This document shows positions 25,402 through 33,184 of a stretch of 60,280 nt of DNA, piece after piece (positions within the stretch are counted from its first letter, which is position 1; the number at the start of each line of letters is the position of its first letter). The position numbers were made by a program, and so were the translations under genes. A model generated the notes under the pieces. That model was not told the origin of the DNA and did no database searches. It saw only the letters and a program-made list of their open reading frames with translations. Source of the DNA: Clostridia bacterium (GTDB lineage: Bacteria > Bacillota > Clostridia > Oscillospirales > CAG-272); contig JAGANX010000047.1 in assembly GCA_017623975.1 (NCBI GenBank), positions 1-60,280 on the forward strand. The letters are read 5' to 3'.

Positions 25402-25407
25402 TATAAT
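25402..25407 (+). promoter_or_regulatory. -10 element of ssrA
   Basis: TATAAT, 8 nt before the tmRNA 5' end. No -35 consensus exists at 16-18 nt spacing, because the palindrome fills that region. Confidence 0.6.
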
Positions 25408-25415
25408 ACCTATAT

Positions 25416-25808
25416 GGGGCTGCAACGGTTTCGACGGGGATTATAAGATATGATAAGCGTAGCGGGCTGGCTAATCCCGTAATAATGGCTAACTTAAATA
25501 ATAAACGACAACAATAAAGTTGCAATGGCTGCCTAACTAATTGCTCCTTCGGGAGCGATTAGCGGCAGTGCTGTGGCCAATAGCGCCACCCGTTCCTCTT
25601 GGGAGGACCTCGACCCAAGACTGAGCGTAAAATGAGAGGTGAACTTGAATTGAGAGTTTTGTCTGTATCAATCAAGCATTAAGACAATACCCGAATAAAA
25701 GATTGTTAATCATCGTTCTGTAGGGGAATTTTAAAGGATTAACTGCCTACGGAGAAAGTTATGTCAAGTGGTTTTCGGACATGGGTTCGACTCCCATCAG
25801 TTCCACCA
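25416..25808 (+). ncRNA. ssrA: Transfer-messenger RNA
   Basis: This RNA rescues stalled ribosomes and adds a degradation tag. The 5' end GGGGCTGCAACGGTTTCGACGG is diagnostic (shown in part: GGGGCTG pairs with CAGTTCC at the 3' end). The T-arm GGGTTCGACTCCC and an encoded CCA end the molecule at 25808. A tag ending VAMAA-stop is encoded at 25519-25536. In that frame the codons are N-D-N-N-K-V-A-M-A-A, but TAA sits at 25495-25497 upstream. A GCT resume codon at 25488 is one base out of frame. The length of 393 nt is slightly above usual. Confidence 0.95.
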
Positions 25809-25857
25809 AAAAGAACAGGGCTCGCTATTTGCGAGTCCTGTTCTTTTTGGTGGAACT
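25799..25857 (+). terminator. Terminator of ssrA that overlaps the tmRNA 3' end
   Basis: A 27-bp stem with a 5-nt loop: 21 perfect pairs between 25799-25819 and 25837-25857, then six inner pairs ending in a G-T. The left arm includes the last acceptor-strand bases and the CCA of tmRNA. The right arm contains a T-run. Confidence 0.85.
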
Positions 25858-25918
25858 ATCAGTCGCCCATATTTGTGGCTCTGCCACAAATTGGGTGCGC
25901 ATGTACTTATAAGTATTC

Positions 25919-26140
25919 TTATAGTGTAATAACCTTGGCTCTTTTAGTGATTTTTGCGAAATTCTTAAAAACATATACCCACTCTTGCGGGGTGCCGTTA
26001 TATTGAATAGTCCTTAAATTATTACACTTGAAAAAGGCATTGGATTTTATATTTTTTAAAGATTTGCCAAAGGATACGGTTTTAAGCTGGGTACAGTTGT
26101 AAAATGCGAAAGAGCCAATAACAGAAACAGTATCGGGTAA
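25919..26140 (-). pseudogene. 3' fragment of a BspA-type leucine-rich-repeat gene
   Basis: The minus strand encodes about 73 residues in one frame. It starts LPDTVSVIGSFAFYNC, has a second repeat with SLKNIKSNAFFKC, then the capping pattern IQYNGTPQEWVYV, and stops at TAA. This is the end of an LRR_5 protein. Upstream the frame runs into a stop near 26175 with no start codon, signal peptide or ribosome site. It is therefore a truncated remnant, not a gene. The rest of 25858-26319 holds a small hairpin (about 25870-25891) and nothing else recognised. Confidence 0.75.
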
Positions 26141-26255
26141 ATGAAATAGAAACGATAGAAGATAAATAAATTATAGCACAATCTAATATTTAAGTCAAGA
26201 TAGCTCGATTTTATAAATAATTATGAGGCTTTTACAATTTATTTGAAAAATAGGT

Positions 26256-26283
26256 TGAAAAAAAGAAAAAAACAGTTATAATT
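26256..26283 (+). promoter_or_regulatory. Promoter of the DMT transporter gene
   Basis: TTGAAA, a 16-nt spacer and TATAAT, 36 nt before the start codon. Confidence 0.75.
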
Positions 26284-26319
26284 TAGTTAAGACCTTGTAA
26301 AATTTGATGTGAGGTAAAT

Positions 26320-27192
26320 ATGGACATTATTTCAGCGTTGCTTTTGTTTTTGAGTGCTGCCTTGGCTTCTTTCAGAAATGTATTGATGAAAAGCTTTTCA
26401 GGTTTTTCCTTTAAAAACCGTGAGTTTTTTGGAATACAAGCATTGATTTTTGCCGCAGGAACTATTGTTCTTGTTATTGTAAATGCTTTCGGATTTAGCG
26501 GTATATCCTTGTTTACCGTTTTGATTGCTTTGGCATACGGAACTATACTCCTTTGTGCGCAATGGTTTTACACAATTGCACTGTCAAACGGTAAAACCGC
26601 GGTTTGCGTTACTATATATTCCTTCGGATTTCTTATTCCAACCCTTTCGGGAGCAATTTTTTGGGACGAAAAAATTACGGTGTTCGGCGCATTTGGTATA
26701 TTGATAGTCATACCCGTTATTCTTATATCGGGAATAAGCAAAAAGTCAAACGGTGCAAAGGGCAGTACAAAATCTTATCTTATTCCGCTTTTACTTGCAA
26801 TGCTTTGCTCAGGTGGACTTGGCGTTGTGCAAAAGGTACAGCAAAAATCAGCCTATGCCAATCAAACTAATTCATTTATTTTAATTGCATTTGTTTTTTG
26901 CTTTGCTGTGTCACTTCTGTTTTTCCTGTTTATGAAAAAGGGTGAAAATCAAATCCAAAGGAAAAACATTTTTTCTTGCTCAGCAATAGGCGCATTCTTT
27001 GCAACATGTAATCTTTTAAATACATATCTTGCAGGCAAGCTTGATAGCGCAATCTTTTTCCCTGTATTGAATATAGGCGGCATTTTGCTATCCTCAGTAT
27101 TAGGAATAATAATATATAAGGAAAAGCTAACAAAAAAGGATATTGCCGTTTTGCTTCTTGCCATTACATCAATTGTGTTAGTAAATTTCTAA
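26320..27192 (+). CDS. DMT-superfamily (EamA-like) membrane transporter
   Basis: This 290-residue protein has about ten hydrophobic helices in two halves of five, the drug/metabolite transporter layout. The first half includes a conserved stretch QWFYTIALSNGKTAVCVTIYS. The second ends with FPVLNIGGILLSSVLGIIIYKEK, the typical C-terminal EamA motif. It has its own promoter and terminator, a GAGG ribosome site, and stands just before the arabinofuranosidase gene. Its substrate cannot be read from sequence; a sugar or metabolite exporter is possible. Confidence 0.85.
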   Translation: MDIISALLLFLSAALASFRNVLMKSFSGFSFKNREFFGIQALIFAAGTIVLVIVNAFGFSGISLFTVLIALAYGTILLCAQWFYTIALSNGKTAVCVTIYSFGFLIPTLSGAIFWDEKITVFGAFGILIVIPVILISGISKKSNGAKGSTKSYLIPLLLAMLCSGGLGVVQKVQQKSAYANQTNSFILIAFVFCFAVSLLFFLFMKKGENQIQRKNIFSCSAIGAFFATCNLLNTYLAGKLDSAIFFPVLNIGGILLSSVLGIIIYKEKLTKKDIAVLLLAITSIVLVNF

Positions 27193-27194
27193 AC

Positions 27195-27220
27195 AAAAAG
27201 ACCGCAAAAACGGTCTTTTT
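27195..27220 (+). terminator. Terminator of the DMT transporter gene
   Basis: AAAAAGACCG and CGGTCTTTTT around a CAAAAA loop, ending in a U-run. Confidence 0.9.
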
Positions 27221-27315
27221 TGTTTTAATTTTGATTATATACTTGATATCTGTTTTAGCATAAATTATAATTCAATATCTCGTTTCGTAAACCTTCTACA
27301 ATTGTGACATTATTT

Positions 27316-27374
27316 ATTGAAAAATCAACATTTTATAAAATCGCTTAATACAGTTAATTAAGTTGATTTTCAAT
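27316..27374. promoter_or_regulatory. Candidate operator at the GH51 promoter
   Basis: ATTGAAAAATCAAC (27316-27329) and GTTGATTTTCAAT (27362-27374) are inverted half-sites differing by one extra A. The right half-site covers the -35 hexamer of the GH51 promoter, so a bound regulator could block or loop it. Confidence 0.5.
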
Positions 27375-27391
27375 AGGATTTGTGATATAAT
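27363..27391 (+). promoter_or_regulatory. Promoter of the GH51 gene
   Basis: TTGATT, a 17-nt spacer ending TGA, and TATAAT, 30 nt before the start codon. Confidence 0.88.
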
Positions 27392-27421
27392 CAAGTTAAC
27401 AACAAATTTAGGAGAAAATAA

Positions 27422-28909
27422 ATGAAAGCAAAGCTTACCGTAAATAAAAATAGTATTATAGATAAAATTGACAGGCGTATATATGGCTCATTTATAGAGC
27501 ACCTTGGAAGGGCAGTATATAACGGCATATACGAGCCAACCCATGAAACGGCGGATGATATGGGTTTTAGAAAAGATGTTTTGTATATGATTAAGGAGCT
27601 GAACGTTCCAATTGTTCGTTATCCGGGTGGAAATTTTGTTTCCGGCTACAATTGGGAGGACGGTATTGGCGAAAAAAGCAGGCGTCCGCAAAAGCTGGAC
27701 CTTGCATGGTTCACCGTTGACACTAACCAGGTTGGTGTTGATGAATTTCAGGAATGGGCAAGGCGTGCCAACACAGACGTTATGATGGCGGTGAATTTAG
27801 GTACAAGAGGGCCTGATGAAGCAAGAAATTTAATCGAATACTGTAATAGCGAAACAAATACGTATTATGCCAATCTTCGCCGTCAAAACGGCTTTGAAAA
27901 GCCCTTTGGCTTTAAGCTTTGGTGCTTAGGAAACGAAATGGACGGATGGTGGCAAATTTGCCACAAAACCGCGGAGGAATACGGTAGAGTAGCCACAGAA
28001 ACAGCAAAGGTTTTAAAGTGGACGGACCCAAGCATAGAGCTTGTCGCTTGCGGTAGTTCCAGCCATGATATGCCTACCTTTGGAGAATGGGAAAGGACCG
28101 TTCTTGACCATACCTATGACTATGTAGATTATGTGTCCTTGCACTGCTATTACGGAAACAATGAAAAAGATACACCCAACTTTCTTGCAAGAGCAGAGGA
28201 TATGGATAGGTTTATTAAAGAAACCGCCGCCATTTGCGATGAAATAAAAGCAAAGAAAAACAGCGACAAAACCGTAAATCTATCCTTTGACGAATGGAAT
28301 GTTTGGTACAGGACCAAGGATGAAGAAAAGGCAATGGAAAAATGGCAATATGCCCCACATCTTTTGGAAGAAAAATTTAATTTTGAGGATGCTTTGCTGG
28401 TTGGCTGTATGCTAAACACTCTTCAAAACAATTGTGATCGTGTTAAAATAGGCTGCCTTGCACAGCTTGTTAATGTAATAGCACCTATAATGACAGAAAA
28501 TGGCGGTAAAGCATGGAAGCAAACAATTTTCTATCCATATATGTACGCATCGGTTTACGGAAACGGAAGCACGTTAAAGGCTCAGATAGAAAGCAACTCC
28601 TATAAGTCCAAGGAGGGATGGGATGTGCCGTATTTACATACCTCTGTAATTTATAACGAGGAAAAGGATGAGGTTGTTGTATTTGCCGTTAACCGTTCCT
28701 TGACCGAGGATATGGACGTGGCGATTTCTCTTGGCGGCGGCTTTGAGGGTTATTCTTTGAATGAGCATATTGAACTTTATACAGACGACATAAATACAGA
28801 AAACACCGCTGACAACGAAGCAATAAAACCAATTAAGCGACAAGTTGAAAAGGGAAAGGATGTTTCCTTAAAAAAGCATTCTTGGAATATGCTAATTTAT
28901 AAAAAGTAA
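27422..28909 (+). CDS. Alpha-L-arabinofuranosidase, family GH51
   Basis: This 495-residue enzyme removes terminal arabinofuranose from arabinan, arabinoxylan or their oligosaccharides. Family motifs are RRIYGSFIEHLGRAVY near 20-35 and RYPGGNFVSGYNWEDGIG near 70. The acid/base Glu is in CLGNEMDG near 170 and the nucleophile Glu in SFDEWNVWY near 290. A C-terminal beta sandwich starts near 380. No signal peptide, so it works inside the cell on imported oligosaccharides. TTAGGAG site and a strong promoter with a candidate operator. Length normal. Confidence 0.95.
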   Translation: MKAKLTVNKNSIIDKIDRRIYGSFIEHLGRAVYNGIYEPTHETADDMGFRKDVLYMIKELNVPIVRYPGGNFVSGYNWEDGIGEKSRRPQKLDLAWFTVDTNQVGVDEFQEWARRANTDVMMAVNLGTRGPDEARNLIEYCNSETNTYYANLRRQNGFEKPFGFKLWCLGNEMDGWWQICHKTAEEYGRVATETAKVLKWTDPSIELVACGSSSHDMPTFGEWERTVLDHTYDYVDYVSLHCYYGNNEKDTPNFLARAEDMDRFIKETAAICDEIKAKKNSDKTVNLSFDEWNVWYRTKDEEKAMEKWQYAPHLLEEKFNFEDALLVGCMLNTLQNNCDRVKIGCLAQLVNVIAPIMTENGGKAWKQTIFYPYMYASVYGNGSTLKAQIESNSYKSKEGWDVPYLHTSVIYNEEKDEVVVFAVNRSLTEDMDVAISLGGGFEGYSLNEHIELYTDDINTENTADNEAIKPIKRQVEKGKDVSLKKHSWNMLIYKK

Positions 28910-28982
28910 AAGAAAAATGCTCACACAGTTTTATGTTAGAGGTTTTGCCTAAATTACATTAAGCAAGCATTTGGGAGAAATT

Positions 28983-31244
28983 ATGAAGAGTCCGCTTATA
29001 ACGATGTCTGCTGTTACAGGTAAGCCAAGTAAAGCAGATATATATAAATATTTAAGAGGCTTAAAGGAAAACGGAATAGAGCAAGCAATGCTATATCCTC
29101 GTTCAGGCTGTGAAATCGAATATTTAAGCGAAGATTGGTTTAATACAATAGGTGATTTTATTGCTTGTGCAGAAGAATTAAATATGTATATTTGGCTGTA
29201 CGATGATTTTAATTGGCCCTCGGGCGATGCGGGCGGCAGAGTAACAGCAAAGGAAAAATTTCGTCTTAAAGCAATCGTGACCAAGGGAGAGGGAGCAGGG
29301 GAAATTAGCTATAAATCTCGCCATAACTCAGGGCTGTTTGGTGAGAAGTTTTTTCCAAATTTGCTCTCCCCAGAAGCGGTTGATTATTTTATAGAAACCA
29401 CCCACGAGGAATACTACAAAAGATTCGGTAAATATTTTGGCACTGTCATAAAAGGGATGTTTACAGACGAGCCCTCAATTGGGTATTGCTGTGAAGAGAA
29501 TTCAATTTCATATTATGACGGAATGGAAAAGGATTATCAAAAAGCGACCGGCAGAGATTTTCATAGTGATATGTTGTCCTGCTATGAATCTTTTTATTAT
29601 AACTGTACAGATTTAATTTCAAAAAGGTTTAAAAGTGCGTATATAGAAAAGCTTGCCAATTGGTGCAGAAGCCACGGAATATTAATGACGGGGCATTTTA
29701 TGTGTGACAATGACCCTGTCGGCGCAGTAAAACACGGCGGAGATTTTTTAGGCAATCTGTCAAGTATTTCATTGCCGGGAATAGATGAAATATGTACGGA
29801 TGTAAAGGAAAAAAGTATTTTTTCCTTGCTTGGCTCAATAGAATATGCAAGAAAAGAAAACGGAGCTATGGCAGAGCTTTTTGCATTAGGTCCATGCAGT
29901 ATGTCATATGCCAAAAAACGTTTAATGCTTTATTTGTGCGCAGCTTTCAAGGTTGACCATTATTTTCTTGCAGTTTCGCATATGGATATGCGCGGAAATA
30001 AATTTATAACTGACTTTTTTAATAATTTTAACACTGATCAGCCTGATTTCGAGGGAATTAGGCTGTTAGCAAAGGAAGCAAAGGAGCTTGCCAAACTATC
30101 CAAAAAGGATTATACACCAAATGTATATGTCCGTTTCCCGTTTGAGCAGTGCGCAAAAAATATAACAGGAAGCTTTGATACAAAAGTATATCATGACTTG
30201 TTATATGAGCTTACGTATAATCAAGTTCAGTGGAAGCTTATAAATAAGGAAAGCCCTGACGGTATCCCTGTTATCGAAATAACAAAGGACGGTAATATTA
30301 CCTTAGATAGTGAGCCATATAACATTAGAAAAATTAAGCACGAAAAGATAGTGACAGACCAAAATGGCGACACTCCTTACGGTATTTTTGTAAGAAAATA
30401 TGATGATGGCACATTTATAGCCCTTAATTTGTTTGCACAGGCGGACACATATTTTGTAAAAGGAAAGCCTGTTTGGTTTGATGAAAATTCTGTTATAACT
30501 GATTGCAAAAGCGAACAGTACCAAAAAGAAGATATAAATGCTAAATATGATATCCGTTACCATAATTTAAATATGATACGCACAGTGATGTTAAGCCCTG
30601 ATAAGGCTTCAATAATCCAATGTGATTGTGACAAAAATGTCATCCTTGCGATACGAAACGATGATATAGCGTGCTTAGACGGAACAGAAATTTGGGGCGA
30701 ATACCGTGACGGTATTCTAAGCGACGGAATGAAAAAATTATATAAAATGTCAGGTGACGTGTGGATAAAACAAGGAAATCACACGCTAAGCTGTAAAAAA
30801 GACTATAAATATTTGCCAAGTGTATTTTTGCTTGGAGATTTTGCTTGCAGTGTGGAAAACAATAAGCTTTATATAGGCAATCGTCAAAGCAGCTATACTG
30901 TCGGAGAAAAAATATACGATTACGGTAAGGTTGAGTTGATTTCTAAGGTGAAAATACCTAAGGGCGCGGCTGCAATAGAGCTGTGTGGCACTGAGTTATA
31001 TACCAAGGTGTACCTTGACGGTGCATTGATTGATGAAAAAATCGCTTCGCCTTACATTTTTAAAATAAGCTCTGATTTGTGGGGAAAAACCGTTGAACTG
31101 AAAATAGTCCAGTTTACTAACATCTCTCCAATTTTTGGTAACATAAAGTATTGGGAAGAAAATGCACAAGATATAGGTTGGCGAGGCACTCCGATTCCAC
31201 ATCCTCAGCATATAGGCTTTGATAAGGCTTGTTGGTGCTTTTGA
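28983..31244 (+). CDS. Predicted glycoside hydrolase, GH106-like
   Basis: This 753-residue protein has a TIM-barrel-like N-terminal part with AMLYPRSGCEIEYLS and IWLYDDFNWPSGDAGGRV. The latter resembles the acidic, glycine-rich site of GH106 alpha-L-rhamnosidases and related unclassified families. GMFTDEPSIGYC near 160 gives another likely catalytic acid. The C-terminal 120 residues form a GH2-like sugar-binding beta sandwich (ELYTKVYLDGALIDE). No signal peptide. ATG 28983 with GGGAGAAA is preferred over a TTG at 28971. It starts 73 nt after the arabinofuranosidase gene, with no terminator between, so they are probably co-transcribed. The family assignment is tentative. Confidence 0.65.
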   Translation: MKSPLITMSAVTGKPSKADIYKYLRGLKENGIEQAMLYPRSGCEIEYLSEDWFNTIGDFIACAEELNMYIWLYDDFNWPSGDAGGRVTAKEKFRLKAIVTKGEGAGEISYKSRHNSGLFGEKFFPNLLSPEAVDYFIETTHEEYYKRFGKYFGTVIKGMFTDEPSIGYCCEENSISYYDGMEKDYQKATGRDFHSDMLSCYESFYYNCTDLISKRFKSAYIEKLANWCRSHGILMTGHFMCDNDPVGAVKHGGDFLGNLSSISLPGIDEICTDVKEKSIFSLLGSIEYARKENGAMAELFALGPCSMSYAKKRLMLYLCAAFKVDHYFLAVSHMDMRGNKFITDFFNNFNTDQPDFEGIRLLAKEAKELAKLSKKDYTPNVYVRFPFEQCAKNITGSFDTKVYHDLLYELTYNQVQWKLINKESPDGIPVIEITKDGNITLDSEPYNIRKIKHEKIVTDQNGDTPYGIFVRKYDDGTFIALNLFAQADTYFVKGKPVWFDENSVITDCKSEQYQKEDINAKYDIRYHNLNMIRTVMLSPDKASIIQCDCDKNVILAIRNDDIACLDGTEIWGEYRDGILSDGMKKLYKMSGDVWIKQGNHTLSCKKDYKYLPSVFLLGDFACSVENNKLYIGNRQSSYTVGEKIYDYGKVELISKVKIPKGAAAIELCGTELYTKVYLDGALIDEKIASPYIFKISSDLWGKTVELKIVQFTNISPIFGNIKYWEENAQDIGWRGTPIPHPQHIGFDKACWCF

Positions 31245-31247
31245 ACA

Positions 31248-31276
31248 TTGACAAAAAACGAATGTTATGGTAATAT
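31248..31276 (+). promoter_or_regulatory. Promoter of the ycaO-like gene
   Basis: TTGACA, a 17-nt spacer ending TGG, and TAATAT, starting 3 nt after the preceding stop codon. It lies inside a longer open frame that begins at the TTG of the -35 hexamer, which shows that the upstream start is not real. Confidence 0.85.
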
Positions 31277-31304
31277 ATTAACATCAATGCAAAAGGAGAT
31301 ATTG

Positions 31305-33146
31305 TTGAAAATGAGTGAACAAGATTTTAATCTATCTTTACTTGATGCAACATATAAGGATGACTCCCCTGTAAAAACAGTAGAAAAAATCAATGGTATT
31401 CTTAAAAAATATAACATAAAAACAACTGCTAAGTGGAATGAATCTAACGTAGAGCATTGCTATTCTGTAAGACTTGATGTTGACGGAACTGCTTTTGGCG
31501 TAAACGGCAAAGGCTTAACCAAGGAGTTTGCTTTTGCAAGTGCCCACGGTGAATTAATGGAACGTATGCAGCTTGGCTTGTTTGGCGATTCAAGCGTTCA
31601 AAAGCTTGGTCATTTTATGTCTGCAATAGGTGAAGATAAAGAGTTAGGCGCAGAAGAATTGTATGGGCAAATTCCAAGCTGGTACGATGATTTAGCAAGG
31701 AGAATTAACCAAATAGACGGAACACAAAAAAGTGGAAGGGATTTGGTTTTTGAGTTTGCCAATAAAGACGGAAAACTCAGTTCAACCTCATTTTACAATT
31801 TAATGAATGGCAAGACAGTGTACCTGCCAAGGGAAATTCGTTGCCTTGCGTGTGGCAGTAACGGTGGCGCAGCCGGTAATACTATGGAAGAAGCAGTTGT
31901 GCAAGCTCTTTCAGAAATAATGGAGCGATACCATAAGCTGAAAATAATAAAAGAAGGCATTTCGCTGCCTGACATTCCTGAAACGGTGCTTAAAAAATAT
32001 CCTGTTGCTTACAAAATAATTGAAAGCATCAGGGATAAGGGGCTAAATGTTTTTGTTAAGGATTGCTCCTTGGGCAAGCGCTTTCCTGTTGTATGCGTTT
32101 ACTATATTGATAAAAGAACAGGCAGATATCATACACATTTTGGTGCATATCCGATTTTGGAAATTGCTCTTGAACGCACTTTGACAGAAACCTTCCAGGG
32201 AAGAAAAATCGAGACCTTTGCAAAAAACGAGGATTTTATTTATAATTTTGATGATGTCGATACTTACCGTAGCACATATAAAGAGTTAAAAAAAGGAAAT
32301 TATGATAAAGCTCCTGAATTTTTCATTGGTGAGTGCAAATACTCCTACAATGATAAGGTAGGCTTTGACGGAAGGAATAATTCGGAGCTTCTGTGTCAAT
32401 TAGTAAAATATTTCGCAGAATTAGGCAAGGAAATACTGGTTAGAAACGGTTCAAGCCTTGGTTTTCCCACTTATAATGTAGTGGTTCCCGGATACAGTGA
32501 AATACTTATGTATAGCTTGTCTAAGAAGCAAAGCGGTTTTGTAAATGCAAGAGAAGCTTCAAGAATTTTGCGCAATTTAAACAAGGCTGGCTTTGAAGAT
32601 TATATGGTTTTGCTTGCACATTTTGGAGAAATGAAAAAGCTTGTAAGCTTAAAAGAGGATTTGTTCAGCTTTGCAAATTGTGCTAATTTGCCGTTTAAAT
32701 GCGACCGAAATGATGATCAATATTTATTATCTGCATCCTTGGCATATGTTTATTACGGAATTGGAAATTTTGCACAAGCACTTGCTTTTGTTGGAAAGAT
32801 GATACCGTTTTGTAAAAATGAAGATGCAGGATATCTTATCTGCTTAAAGCGCTATCTTGCTATGGTGTTAAATGGTGATGATGACAGCAAAATAAAAAAA
32901 CTATTGGAACAATTTCACGATTCGGGTATCGTAAGAGCAATATATACGCACATAGAAAACGGAACGAATCCGCTTGACAAATTTGTGCTTCGCTGTGACG
33001 GTAAAAGCTGTGAGGACTGCTTGGCTGGTGAATGGTGCAAGCAGAGATATACGGAGTCGCTTATATCTATCGTTCACGAAGCGGCAAAGCAATTAGACTT
33101 TGATGAGTTTGTAGAAAGAATAAGCAAGTATAAATATCATGAGTAA
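31305..33146 (+). CDS. ycaO: YcaO-family protein, E. coli YcaO type
   Basis: This 613-residue protein matches full-length E. coli YcaO by eye. Similar blocks are GKGLTKEFAFASAHGELMER near residue 65, AGNTMEEAVVQALSEIMERY, ISLPDIPETVLKKYP, DCSLGKRFPVVCVY, and FGAYPILEIALERTLTETFQGR. A helical TPR-like region follows near 440-560. YcaO proteins use ATP to activate amide backbones; the E. coli protein assists RimO in methylthiolation of ribosomal protein S12. The C-terminus adds C-x4-C-x2-C-x5-C (CDGKSCEDC, then GEWC) absent from E. coli YcaO. Start: AAGGAG at 31293-31298 fits TTG 31305 best; ATG 31311 is the alternative. No RiPP precursor or partner enzyme is nearby. Confidence 0.88.
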   Translation: MKMSEQDFNLSLLDATYKDDSPVKTVEKINGILKKYNIKTTAKWNESNVEHCYSVRLDVDGTAFGVNGKGLTKEFAFASAHGELMERMQLGLFGDSSVQKLGHFMSAIGEDKELGAEELYGQIPSWYDDLARRINQIDGTQKSGRDLVFEFANKDGKLSSTSFYNLMNGKTVYLPREIRCLACGSNGGAAGNTMEEAVVQALSEIMERYHKLKIIKEGISLPDIPETVLKKYPVAYKIIESIRDKGLNVFVKDCSLGKRFPVVCVYYIDKRTGRYHTHFGAYPILEIALERTLTETFQGRKIETFAKNEDFIYNFDDVDTYRSTYKELKKGNYDKAPEFFIGECKYSYNDKVGFDGRNNSELLCQLVKYFAELGKEILVRNGSSLGFPTYNVVVPGYSEILMYSLSKKQSGFVNAREASRILRNLNKAGFEDYMVLLAHFGEMKKLVSLKEDLFSFANCANLPFKCDRNDDQYLLSASLAYVYYGIGNFAQALAFVGKMIPFCKNEDAGYLICLKRYLAMVLNGDDDSKIKKLLEQFHDSGIVRAIYTHIENGTNPLDKFVLRCDGKSCEDCLAGEWCKQRYTESLISIVHEAAKQLDFDEFVERISKYKYHE

Positions 33147-33148
33147 GA

Positions 33149-33180
33149 AAAAACAGGGCACCACGTGTCCTGTTTTTGTT
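33149..33180. terminator. Bidirectional terminator
   Basis: AAAAACAGGGCAC pairs with GTGTCCTGTTTTT around a CAC loop, between converging genes. Confidence 0.9.
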
Positions 33181-33184
33181 TTGT

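Noticed and set aside
25761-26006. Open frame across the ssrA 3' end
   Set aside because: It overlaps the tmRNA tRNA-like domain, its terminator and the LRR remnant in the wrong frame, and has no ribosome site.
28971-28982. TTG start for the GH106-like gene
   Set aside because: GGGAGAAA overlaps this codon and is correctly spaced for the ATG at 28983.
31248-31304. Upstream TTG start for the YcaO gene
   Set aside because: This TTG is the first part of a consensus -35 (TTGACA-N17-TAATAT), and a ribosome site lies further downstream at 31293-31298.
31305-33146. YcaO as part of a RiPP biosynthetic cluster
   Set aside because: No short precursor gene, E1-like partner, dehydrogenase, protease or exporter dedicated to a peptide lies next to it.
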